From: WHSM01 sp050701635
GTDB taxonomy: Bacteria > Actinomycetota > Actinomycetes > Mycobacteriales > Micromonosporaceae
Reading direction: 5' to 3'
DNA length: 9,739 nt
Assembly: GCA_050701635.1 (NCBI GenBank)
Contig: JBOGDF010000217.1
Coordinates: 1 to 9,739 of the forward strand
Shown: piece by piece, positions 1-6,237 of the stretch
Layout: every line of letters begins with the position of its first letter
Numbering within the stretch: the stretch's first letter is position 1
Notes under the pieces: model-generated
Database searches by the model: none
Told to the model about the DNA's origin: nothing
The model's input: only the letters and a program-made list of their open reading frames with translations
Program-made: the position numbers and the translations under genes

Positions 1-120
1 GCCCGGCACCGGGTCGCCGGCCGCCCAGGCACGGGCCACCGCCGGGGTGTCGGCGTCGGTCAGCAGCGCGTGCAGCGTCGCGCCGAACTGCTCCTGCTCG
101 GCCGAGAGCGCGAACCTCAT
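1..120 (-). CDS. Acyl-CoA dehydrogenase, N-terminal fragment (probable FadE32/FadE33-type beta subunit), cut by the left edge
   Basis: Only the first 40 codons are inside the window. They start at an ATG (118-120) with the good ribosome binding site AGGGAG at 126-131. The peptide begins MRFALSAEQEQFGATLHALL and continues with an Ala-rich helix containing ARAWAAGD, the usual N-terminal helix of an acyl-CoA dehydrogenase. The start overlaps the TGA of the upstream dehydrogenase (ATGA at 117-120), so the two are translationally coupled. In actinobacterial steroid clusters adjacent dehydrogenase genes commonly encode alpha2beta2 heterotetramers, and in M. tuberculosis fadE31 is followed by fadE32 and fadE33. 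By position this is therefore a beta-type subunit. Whether it is the FadE32 or the FadE33 (IpdE2) counterpart cannot be decided from 40 residues. Confidence 0.8.
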   Translation of the reverse strand, partial: MRFALSAEQEQFGATLHALLTDADTPAVARAWAAGDPVPG

Positions 121-1247
121 CGCGGCTCCCTGGGCAGGCCGAGCAGGCGTTCGGCGACGATGTTGCGCTGGATCTCGTTCGTACCGGCGTAGATCGGGCC
201 GGCGAGCGAGAACAGGTAGCCGTCGAGCCAGGGAGACGCCAGCTCCGCGTCCGCGCCGAGCAGGTCGAGCGCGGTCTCGTGCAGCGCCACGTCCAGCTCG
301 GACCAGAACAGCTTGCCGACGCTCGACTCGGCGCCCAGCTCACCTCCCGCGGCCAGCCGGGTCACCGTTTCGAACGTATGCAGCTGGTACGCCCGCGCCC
401 CGATCCACGCGTCCACCACCCGATCGGCGAGCCCCAGATCCGGCGTCTCCCGGTACCGTGACACCAGCCGGTCCGCGGCGGCGAGGAACCGGCCGGGGCT
501 GCGCAGCGACAGGCCGCGTTCGTTGCTCGCCGTACTCATCGCGACCCGCCAGCCGTCGCCCACCGCGCCCAGCACGTCTTCGTCGGGTACGAAGACGTCG
601 TCCAGGAAGATCTCCGCGAACCCGGGCTCGCCGTCGAGCTGCGGAATCGGCCGTACGGTGACCCCGTCCGCGCGCAGGTCGAACAGCAGGTACGTCAACC
701 CGCGGTGCCGCTCCGCGTCCGGGTCGGTACGGAACAGCCCGAAGCCGCGATCGGCGTACGCCGCGCGGGTGCTCCAGGTCTTCTGGCCGGACAGCGACCA
801 GCCGCCGTCGACGCGGCGGGCGCGGCTGCGCAGTGCGGCGAGATCACTGCCCGCCTCGGGCTCCGACCACGCCTGCGCCCACACTTCGTCGGCGCGCGCC
901 ATCGGCGGCAGCAGCCGGTCGCGTTGCGCGTCGGTGCCGTGGGCGAACAGCGTGGGCGCGAGCAGGTAGATGCCGTTCTGGCTGACCCGCGCCGGGGCGC
1001 CGGCGGCGTAGTACTCCTCCTCGAACACCAGCCACCGCAGCAGCGACGCGTCCCGCCCGCCGTACGCCGCCGGCCATGTGACCACGGCCAGCCGCGCGTC
1101 GTGGAGGTGGCGTTCCCAGGCCCGGTGCGCCTCGTACCCCCGCGGAGTGTCTAAAGAGGGCAACGGCGCGGGCGGTACGTGAGCGCGCAGCCAGGCACGG
1201 ACCTCGTCGCGGAACGCGACGGTCTCGGCGTCAAGATCAAGATCCAC
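117..1247 (-). CDS. fadE31: Acyl-CoA dehydrogenase, FadE31-like (alpha-type subunit)
   Basis: A flavin-dependent acyl-CoA dehydrogenase of 376 aa, complete. The N-terminal helical domain spans about residues 1-120, the beta domain about 121-235 (WSEPEAGSD near 127-135, GQKTWST at 154-160), and the C-terminal helical domain ends with the FAD/dimer motif GTNEIQRNIVAERLLGLP (355-372). The position that is the catalytic Glu in medium-chain enzymes is Ala354. The likely base is Glu243 in SNERG, placed like Glu254 of isovaleryl-CoA dehydrogenase. The GTG start at 1247 has AAGGA at 1256-1260 and overlaps the end of the crotonase gene by 11 bp. Length and place match FadE31 of the KstR2 regulon, thought to act in beta-oxidation of HIP-derived CoA esters, probably as a heterotetramer with the next gene. 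Family certain; FadE31 assignment rests on synteny. Confidence 0.85.
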   Translation of the reverse strand: MDLDLDAETVAFRDEVRAWLRAHVPPAPLPSLDTPRGYEAHRAWERHLHDARLAVVTWPAAYGGRDASLLRWLVFEEEYYAAGAPARVSQNGIYLLAPTLFAHGTDAQRDRLLPPMARADEVWAQAWSEPEAGSDLAALRSRARRVDGGWSLSGQKTWSTRAAYADRGFGLFRTDPDAERHRGLTYLLFDLRADGVTVRPIPQLDGEPGFAEIFLDDVFVPDEDVLGAVGDGWRVAMSTASNERGLSLRSPGRFLAAADRLVSRYRETPDLGLADRVVDAWIGARAYQLHTFETVTRLAAGGELGAESSVGKLFWSELDVALHETALDLLGADAELASPWLDGYLFSLAGPIYAGTNEIQRNIVAERLLGLPREPR

Positions 1248-2091
1248 CGGCCACGTCCTTCGAAGCCGCCGCGTCCTTCATCGACTTCGCGTCCATCCCG
1301 CCGAGGGAATCGTCGCTGGTCTCGGCGTTGTGGGCGTGCGCGAAGTGGTGCAGCCCGAACACCGAATCCATCCCGGTACGCAGCCCCATGGCGTCCTCCG
1401 CCTGGTTGACCGCGCGTTTGGTGAGCGCCAGCCCGAAGCGCGGCATCGCCGCGATCCGCTCCGCCAGCGCCAGCGTCGAAGCCTCCAGGTCGGCACGTGG
1501 GACGACCCGGTTGACCATGCCGTGCTGCAGCGCCCAGGCGGCGTCGAACCGGTCGCCGGTGAACAGGAACTCCTTGGCGGCGCGGGGGCCGAGCACCCAC
1601 GGGTGGGCGAAGTATTCGACGCCGGGGATGCCCATCCGTACCACCGGATCGGAGAAGAACGCGTCGTCGGCGGCGACGATCAGGTCGCACACCCAGGCCA
1701 GCATCAGCCCGCCCGCGACACACGCCCCCTGCACCATCGCGATGGTCGGCTTCGGGATCTCGCGCCAGCGGCGGCACATCCCGAGGTAGACCTCCATCTC
1801 GCGGGCGTACCGGGCGTCGCCGCCGTCCTTGCCGACGTGCGTCCACCACATCACCGCGCGCCGGTCGTACGGCACGTCGACGTCGCGGCCCGGGGTGCCG
1901 ATGTCGTGTCCGGCGGAGAAGTGCTTGCCGGCGCCGGCCAGCACGATCACCTTCACGTCGTCGTCATCGACCGCGCGAGTGAAGGCGGCGTCCAGGGCGT
2001 ACGTCATCGCGGAGTTCTGCGCGTTGCGGTATTCGGGCCGGTCCATGGTCACGATCGCGACCGGACCCTTCCGCTGGTAAGTCACAGTCAC
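1237..2091 (-). CDS. Crotonase-fold protein (enoyl-CoA hydratase/isomerase family) lacking both canonical catalytic glutamates
   Basis: A crotonase-superfamily protein of 284 aa. The CoA-binding and oxyanion-hole elements are present: GKHFSAGHDIG at 55-65 and QGACVAGG at 121-128, followed by the CD motif at 135-136. Aligned by eye to rat enoyl-CoA hydratase, the Glu144 position is Met130 and the Glu164 position is Val150. Simple water addition by the textbook mechanism is therefore doubtful. Polar residues nearby that could substitute are Asp148, Glu159 and His163. The C-terminus carries an extra Asp/Lys/Ala-rich tail (about 256-284). The GTG start at 2091 overlaps the ligase stop (GTGA, 2088-2091) and has GGGAGG seven bases upstream. 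It sits between fadD3 and fadE31, where M. tuberculosis has no gene, and does not resemble EchA20 as I recall it. It looks closer to EchA13-type proteins. It may handle an enoyl-CoA intermediate of HIP; the substrate is unknown. Confidence 0.85.
   Translation of the reverse strand: MTVTYQRKGPVAIVTMDRPEYRNAQNSAMTYALDAAFTRAVDDDDVKVIVLAGAGKHFSAGHDIGTPGRDVDVPYDRRAVMWWTHVGKDGGDARYAREMEVYLGMCRRWREIPKPTIAMVQGACVAGGLMLAWVCDLIVAADDAFFSDPVVRMGIPGVEYFAHPWVLGPRAAKEFLFTGDRFDAAWALQHGMVNRVVPRADLEASTLALAERIAAMPRFGLALTKRAVNQAEDAMGLRTGMDSVFGLHHFAHAHNAETSDDSLGGMDAKSMKDAAASKDVAGGS
1256..1260 (-). promoter_or_regulatory. Ribosome binding site of the FadE31-like gene
   Basis: AAGGA on the minus strand lies eight bases before the GTG start at 1245-1247, inside the last codons of the crotonase gene. 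It supports the start that gives an 11 bp gene overlap. Confidence 0.55.
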
Positions 2092-3638
2092 GGCGAAGCC
2101 TCCCGGAGTACGCGCTTGAGGATCTTGCCCGTGGCGTTGCGGGGCAGCTCGGAGACGATCTCGACGTACCGCGGGATCTTGTAGTTGGCCAGCGTCCGCC
2201 GGCAGTGCGCGATAACGGTGTCGGCGTCGAGCCCAGCGCCCGGCCGGGGGATGACGTACGCCCTGCCGACCTCGCCCAGCCGCTCGTCCGGTACGCCGAT
2301 CACCGCCGACTCCGCCACCCCGTCCAGCCGGGCCAGGGTCTGCTCCACCTCGGCCGGGTAGACGTTGAAGCCGCCGCTGACGTACATGTCCTTGAGCCGG
2401 TCGGTGATCTTCAGGTAGCCGCGCTCGTCGAGGGTGCCGACGTCGCCGGTGTGCAGCCAGCCGTCGCCGTCGATCGCCGCCGCCGTGGCCTCCGGATCGT
2501 CCAGGTAGCCGAGCATGGTGTTCGGCCCGCGCAGCAGCACTTCGCCGTGGTCGCCCAGCCGTACCTCGAATCCGGCGGCGGCGCGACCGCAGGTGGTCGC
2601 CACCGTGGTCGGGTCGTCGTCCGGGCGGCACATGGTCGCCACCACCGCCTCGGTGAGCCCGTACGCGGTCAGCACGGTGTCGAAGCTCAGCTCCCGCTGC
2701 ATCCGCTCCACCAGCGCCACCGGCACCGTCGCCGCCCCCGTCACCGCCAGCCTGAGCGTGCTCAGGTCGACCTCGGCCCGGTCGGGGGCGTCGAGCATCG
2801 TGGTGTAGACCGTGGGCGGCCCGGGGAACACGGTGATCCGCTCCGCCGCGACCAGCCGCATCGCCTCGCCGACGTCGAAGACCCGCTGCGGCACGATGGT
2901 CGCCCCGGTGACCAGGCACGCCAGGATTCCGGCCTTGTAGCCGAAGCTGTGGAAGAACGGGTTGATCACCAGGTAGCGGTCGGCGTGGCCGACCTCGCCG
3001 CACTCCGCCCACGCCCGCGCCACGCCGAGCGCCTGCCGGTGCGCGCTCATCGCGCCCTTGCTGCGCCCGGTCGTGCCCGAGGTGAAGAGGATGTCGCTGA
3101 CGTCCTCGCCCGTCACCGCCGCTGCCCTGGCCGCAACCTCTTCCGGGGGTACGCGTCCCGCCCCGCCGACGAACTCCTCCCACCCCGACTCATTCGTCTC
3201 CACCGGAACCCTGACCACGACCGGCGGCAGCCGGTGGGGGGCGGCGGGCGCCGGCGGGTGGGCGAGTTTCTGCAGGTCGGTGAGGCGGTCGGCGCCGAGG
3301 AAGGGGCCGGCGACGAACAGCGCCTTGGCGTCGACCCGGCGCAGGATGTCGTACGCCTCGGTGGCGGTGAAGCGGGTGTTGATCGGCACCAGGGTGGCGC
3401 CGGCGTGGTGGACGGCGAGCGCGAGGCGTACCCAGTGATGGGTGTTGGGGGACCAGATCGCCACCCGGTCGCCGGGCTCGACGCCGGCACCGATCAGGGC
3501 GGCGGCGGTGGTCTTTACCGCGTCGGCCAGCTGTCGCCAGGTGAGCCGGACCGGGCCGTCGACCAGGGCTTCGGCGTCGGCGTACCGCTCGGCGGTCTCG
3601 GCCAGCGCGGCCGGGGTGGTCTGCGCTTCGGTGCTCAC
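2088..3638 (-). CDS. fadD3: HIP-CoA ligase, FadD3-like (acyl-CoA synthetase)
   Basis: An ATP-dependent acyl-CoA ligase of the ANL adenylating superfamily, 516 aa (M. tuberculosis FadD3 is about the same length). The phosphate-binding loop FTSGTTGRSKGA is at 185-196, the YGLTE motif at 326-330, the TGD motif ending at Asp399, the hinge region ITDRLKD at 411-417, and the adenylation lysine is Lys505 in NATGK. In the family FadD3 attaches CoA to HIP, the propionate left after degradation of steroid rings A/B, which commits it to ring C/D breakdown and makes the KstR2 inducer. The GTG start at 3638 has GGGAGG at 3643-3648. It is the first gene of the minus-strand operon and diverges from fadE30 across a KstR2-type operator. 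Enzyme class certain; HIP as substrate follows from synteny and the operator. Confidence 0.88.
   Translation of the reverse strand: MSTEAQTTPAALAETAERYADAEALVDGPVRLTWRQLADAVKTTAAALIGAGVEPGDRVAIWSPNTHHWVRLALAVHHAGATLVPINTRFTATEAYDILRRVDAKALFVAGPFLGADRLTDLQKLAHPPAPAAPHRLPPVVVRVPVETNESGWEEFVGGAGRVPPEEVAARAAAVTGEDVSDILFTSGTTGRSKGAMSAHRQALGVARAWAECGEVGHADRYLVINPFFHSFGYKAGILACLVTGATIVPQRVFDVGEAMRLVAAERITVFPGPPTVYTTMLDAPDRAEVDLSTLRLAVTGAATVPVALVERMQRELSFDTVLTAYGLTEAVVATMCRPDDDPTTVATTCGRAAAGFEVRLGDHGEVLLRGPNTMLGYLDDPEATAAAIDGDGWLHTGDVGTLDERGYLKITDRLKDMYVSGGFNVYPAEVEQTLARLDGVAESAVIGVPDERLGEVGRAYVIPRPGAGLDADTVIAHCRRTLANYKIPRYVEIVSELPRNATGKILKRVLREASP
2099..2104 (-). promoter_or_regulatory. Ribosome binding site deciding the crotonase start
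   Basis: On the minus strand GGGAGG lies seven bases before the GTG at 2089-2091. It fixes that GTG as the start, although the reading frame stays open far upstream inside the ligase gene. Confidence 0.65.
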
Positions 3639-3695
3639 CGCGCCTCCCGCCCTGAGATCTACCTAGCAAGTGCTTGGTAGGCTAACGTAACGCAG
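3639..3695. promoter_or_regulatory. Divergent promoter region between fadD3 and fadE30
   Basis: These 57 bp are the only real intergenic space of the cluster and must hold both promoters. On the plus strand TAGGCT (3678-3683) fits an actinobacterial -10 element (TAnnnT). Transcription would then begin about 3690, a few bases before the GTG at 3696, so the fadE30 message would be leaderless or nearly so. This agrees with the lack of a clear Shine-Dalgarno sequence there. On the minus strand GGGAGG (3643-3648) is the ribosome binding site of fadD3, and TAGGTAGAT overlapping 3657-3665 is a weak -10 candidate. No convincing -35 was seen for either. Both candidate elements touch or overlap the operator palindrome, as expected for repression. 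Confidence 0.55.
3661..3680. promoter_or_regulatory. KstR2 operator
   Basis: The core AGCAAGTGCTTGGT (3665-3678) matches the published KstR2 consensus AnCAAGnnCTTGnT at every fixed position. The symmetry extends to a 20 bp imperfect inverted repeat with CCTA on the left and TAGG on the right. It lies between the divergent starts of fadD3 and fadE30, the same place as in mycobacteria, and a KstR2-like repressor is encoded three genes downstream. I found no second CAAGnnCTTG in the window by eye. Repression of both arms by one site, lifted by HIP-CoA, is inferred from the mycobacterial system. Confidence 0.88.
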
Positions 3696-4850
3696 GTGGA
3701 CGACTCAACCTTCCGCCGCGAGGTAAGGCAGTGGCTCGCCGACAACCTCACCGGGGAGTACGCCGCCCTGAAGGGCCGTGGCGGACCGGGCCGGGAGCAC
3801 GAGGCGTACGAGCAGCGGATCGCCTGGAACCGGCACCTCGCGAAAGCCGGCTGGACCTGCCTCGGCTGGCCCACCGAGTACGGCGGCCGCGAGGCCACGC
3901 TGCGGCAACAGGTGATCTTCCACGAGGAGTACGCCCGCTCCGGCGCCCCGACCAAGGTGAGCCACATCGGCGAGCAGCTGCTCGGACCCACCCTGATCGC
4001 GCTCGGCACCCCTGAGCAGCGGAAACGCTTCCTCCCGAAGATCGCCGCGGTCGAGGAGCTGTGGTGCCAGGGCTACTCCGAGCCGGGCGCCGGCTCGGAT
4101 CTGGCCGCGGTCAGCACGACCGCCCGGCGCGACGGTGACGAGTGGGTGATCGACGGCCAGAAGACGTGGACCTCGCTGGCGCACGTGGCGGACTGGTGCT
4201 TCGTACTGGCGCGGTCCGAGCCGGGGTCACGGCGGCATCGCGGGCTGTCGTACCTGCTGGTGCCGATGAAGCAGGACGGCGTGACGATCCGCCCGATCCG
4301 GCAGCTCACCGGGACCTCGGAGTTCAACGAGGTGTTCTTCGACGGGGCGCGTACCGCGGCGGAGCTGGTGGTGGGGGAGCCGGGCGACGGCTGGCGGGTG
4401 GCGATGGCGACCCTCGGGTTCGAGCGCGGCGTCGCGACGCTCGGACAGCAGGTCGGCTTCCAGCGGGAGCTGGACGCGATCGTCGCGCTGGCGCGCCGCA
4501 ACGGCACCATCACCGACCCGGTGCTGGCCGACCAGCTCACCCGCGCCTGGATCGGGCTGCGCGTGATGCGGGCGTACGCGCTGCGTACCCTCGCCGGATC
4601 ATCGGGCACCGCGGGGGCGGAGGCTTCGGTGGCGAAGCTGATGTGGGCGGGGTGGCACAAGCGGCTCGGCGAGCTGGCGATGCGGGTACGCGGCGCCGCC
4701 TCCCTGGTCACCGACGACGGCGAGCTGGACCAGTGGCAGCGGCTGTTCCTGTTCAGCCGGGCCGACACCATCTACGGCGGCTCCGACGAGGTGCAGCGCA
4801 ACATCATCGCGGAGCGCGTGCTCGGCCTGCCCCGATCGGCCCGCCCATGA
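3696..4850 (+). CDS. ipdE1: Acyl-CoA dehydrogenase, FadE30/IpdE1-like (alpha subunit)
   Basis: A flavin-dependent acyl-CoA dehydrogenase of 384 aa, close to the length of M. tuberculosis FadE30 (IpdE1). The N-terminal helical domain spans about 1-120, with WPTEYGG at 58-64. The beta domain holds GYSEPGAGSD (126-135) and GQKTWTS (154-160). The C-terminal domain ends with GGSDEVQRNIIAERVLGLP (361-379). Gly361 occupies the Glu376 position of medium-chain enzymes, so Glu243 in FERG is the probable base. In mycobacteria IpdE1 pairs with IpdE2, encoded in the divergent operon, and dehydrogenates the propionyl side chain of 5-OH-HIP-CoA. The GTG start at 3696 lies 15 bp beyond the operator and lacks a clear ribosome binding site, suggesting a leaderless transcript. 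The stop overlaps the next start (ATGA, 4847-4850). Confidence 0.87.
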   Translation: MDDSTFRREVRQWLADNLTGEYAALKGRGGPGREHEAYEQRIAWNRHLAKAGWTCLGWPTEYGGREATLRQQVIFHEEYARSGAPTKVSHIGEQLLGPTLIALGTPEQRKRFLPKIAAVEELWCQGYSEPGAGSDLAAVSTTARRDGDEWVIDGQKTWTSLAHVADWCFVLARSEPGSRRHRGLSYLLVPMKQDGVTIRPIRQLTGTSEFNEVFFDGARTAAELVVGEPGDGWRVAMATLGFERGVATLGQQVGFQRELDAIVALARRNGTITDPVLADQLTRAWIGLRVMRAYALRTLAGSSGTAGAEASVAKLMWAGWHKRLGELAMRVRGAASLVTDDGELDQWQRLFLFSRADTIYGGSDEVQRNIIAERVLGLPRSARP

Positions 4851-5641
4851 CCGCGCCGGCAGCGCAGCCGACACCGCAGCCGCCGCCGGGGCGGGAGCTG
4901 CTGGCCGGCAAGGTCGTGGTGGTCACCGCCGCCGCCGGTACGGGCATCGGCTCCGCGGCGGCGCGGCGGTGCCTGGAGGAGGGTGCCCAGGTGCTGGTGA
5001 GCGACCATCACGAGCGGCGGCTCGCGGAGACGGTCACGGCGCTGGCGGCCGAGCACGGCGACCGGGTCGCCGCGCAGCCGTGCGATGTCACCGACGATGC
5101 CCAGGTACGGGCGCTGGTCGACGCCGCTGCTGGCCGGTTCGGGCGGCTCGATGTGATGATCAACAACGCCGGGCTGGGTGGGACGCGGTCCGTACTCGAG
5201 ATGACCGACGAGGAGTGGGCGTCGGTGCTGGACGTGACGCTGAACGGCACCTTCCGCTGCACCCGCGCCGCGCTGCGCCGGATGGTGCGGCAGGGCAGTG
5301 GGGTGGTGGTGAACAACGCGTCGGTGATCGGCTGGCGGGCCCAGGCCGGGCAGGCGCACTACGCCGCGGCTAAGGCCGGGGTGATGGCGTTCACCCGGTG
5401 CGTGGCGATGGACGTGGCGGAGCACGGGATCCGGGTCAACGCGGTGGCGCCCAGCCTGGCGATGCACCCGTTTCTCGCGAAGACCACCAGCGAGGAGCTG
5501 CTCGCTTCGCTCGCCGGCAAAGAGGCGTTCGGGCGGGCCGCCGAGCCCTGGGAGGTGGCGAATGTGATGGTGTTCCTGGCCAGTGACTACGCGACGTACC
5601 TCACCGGGGAGGTCATCTCAGTGAGCAGCCAGCACCCATGA
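4847..5641 (+). CDS. ipdF: Short-chain dehydrogenase/reductase, IpdF-like
   Basis: A classical-type SDR of 264 aa, about the size of mycobacterial IpdF (Rv3559c). It has the nucleotide loop TAAAGTGIG (27-35), in which the usual first Gly is Ala28, Asp53 at the end of the second strand (prefers NAD over NADP), NNAG at 106-109, Ser159, and the catalytic pair Tyr172/Lys176 (YAAAK). The VTAAAGTGIG and SDHHERRL stretches and the VISVS.QHP end match my recollection of Rv3559c closely. In the HIP pathway IpdF oxidises the 5-hydroxyl of the side-chain-shortened indane-carboxyl-CoA to the ketone. The Pro/Gln-rich first 15 residues are an ordinary variable leader. The start overlaps the fadE30 stop and the end overlaps the regulator start (ATGA, 5638-5641), so it is translated by coupling. 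Confidence 0.88.
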   Translation: MTAPAAQPTPQPPPGRELLAGKVVVVTAAAGTGIGSAAARRCLEEGAQVLVSDHHERRLAETVTALAAEHGDRVAAQPCDVTDDAQVRALVDAAAGRFGRLDVMINNAGLGGTRSVLEMTDEEWASVLDVTLNGTFRCTRAALRRMVRQGSGVVVNNASVIGWRAQAGQAHYAAAKAGVMAFTRCVAMDVAEHGIRVNAVAPSLAMHPFLAKTTSEELLASLAGKEAFGRAAEPWEVANVMVFLASDYATYLTGEVISVSSQHP

Positions 5642-6237
5642 GCCCACGGAAGAAAACCGATTCGGAGCGGCGTACGGAGCTGCTCGGCATCGCCGCCGAG
5701 CTGTTCGCCGACCGCGGCGTGAAGCAGACCACCGTACGGGACATCGCCGACGCCGCGAACATCCTCTCCGGCAGCCTCTACCACCACTTCGACTCCAAGG
5801 AGTCCATGGTGGACGAGATCCTGACCCGGTTTCTCGACGAGCTGTGGACCCGGTACCGTGCGATCCTCGCCGCCGGCCTGCCGCCGCGGGACGCGGTCGA
5901 GGCGGTGGTGGTGACCAGCTTCGAGTGCATCCACCAGCACCGTGCCGAGGTGGCGATCTTCCAGAACGACGCGGCGTACCTCGGGCGGTTCGAGCGGTTC
6001 GGCTACCTGCAGGAGCGCAACGTCGAGTTCCGGCAGCTGTGGCTCGGGCTGCTGGAGGCGGGGATCGCCGACGGGGTGTTCCGCAAGGACCTCAACGTGG
6101 AGCTGGTCTACCGGTTCGTACGGGACACCGTCTGGGTCGCCGCTCGGTGGTACCGGCCGGGCGGCACGCTCTCCGCCCACGACGTGGCACGGGAGTACCT
6201 GGGCATCCTGCTGGAAGGGATCGCACGCCGTGACTGA
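5638..6237 (+). CDS. kstR2: TetR-family repressor of HIP catabolism, KstR2
   Basis: A TetR-family repressor of 199 aa; mycobacterial KstR2 has 200. The DNA-binding domain covers about residues 8-55, with the helix-turn-helix at about 32-51 (TVRDIADAANILSGSLYHHF). The C-terminal part is the all-helical ligand and dimer domain. Arg162 and Trp166, the two residues shown in M. tuberculosis KstR2 to contact the diphosphate and the HIP part of HIP-CoA, are present at exactly the same numbers (RFVRDTVWVAARWYRPGG). This supports HIP-CoA as inducer. The ATG overlaps the ipdF stop and the end overlaps the thiolase start by 8 bp. Lying inside an operon headed by its own operator, it should repress itself. 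In M. tuberculosis PPE64 separates kstR2 from ipdF; here nothing does. Confidence 0.92.
   Translation: MSPRKKTDSERRTELLGIAAELFADRGVKQTTVRDIADAANILSGSLYHHFDSKESMVDEILTRFLDELWTRYRAILAAGLPPRDAVEAVVVTSFECIHQHRAEVAIFQNDAAYLGRFERFGYLQERNVEFRQLWLGLLEAGIADGVFRKDLNVELVYRFVRDTVWVAARWYRPGGTLSAHDVAREYLGILLEGIARRD
6213..6220 (+). promoter_or_regulatory. Ribosome binding site deciding the thiolase start
   Basis: GGAAGGGA lies nine bases before the GTG at 6230, within the last codons of the regulator gene. It favours this start over the later in-frame GTG codons, such as the one in GCC GTG GCT near 6248, although the open frame continues far upstream. Confidence 0.6.

Noticed and set aside
1237..2091. Naming the crotonase echA20
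   Set aside because: It would fit the regulon, but its length, active-site region and tail do not resemble EchA20 (Rv3550) as I know it, and the position in the operon is different.
2092..3183. The crotonase frame continues upstream as a possible 648 aa fusion
   Set aside because: The upstream part is an out-of-frame reading of fadD3, with repetitive Arg/Gly sequence. A strong ribosome binding site and the GTGA overlap place the start at 2091.
2205..3680. A 491-codon plus-strand open frame opposite fadD3, and similar long frames opposite other genes
   Set aside because: High GC leaves antisense and alternate frames open. The translations are Arg/Gly/Ala-rich and low in complexity with no domain, while the opposite strand encodes a complete ligase with all motifs.
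4142..4846. N-terminal extension of the short-chain dehydrogenase frame
   Set aside because: It is a shadow of the fadE30 coding frame. The real start is the ATG at 4847, overlapping the stop of fadE30.
5942..6229. N-terminal extension of the thiolase frame
   Set aside because: It reads kstR2 out of frame. The GTG at 6230 with GGAAGGGA ahead of it gives a normal thiolase length.
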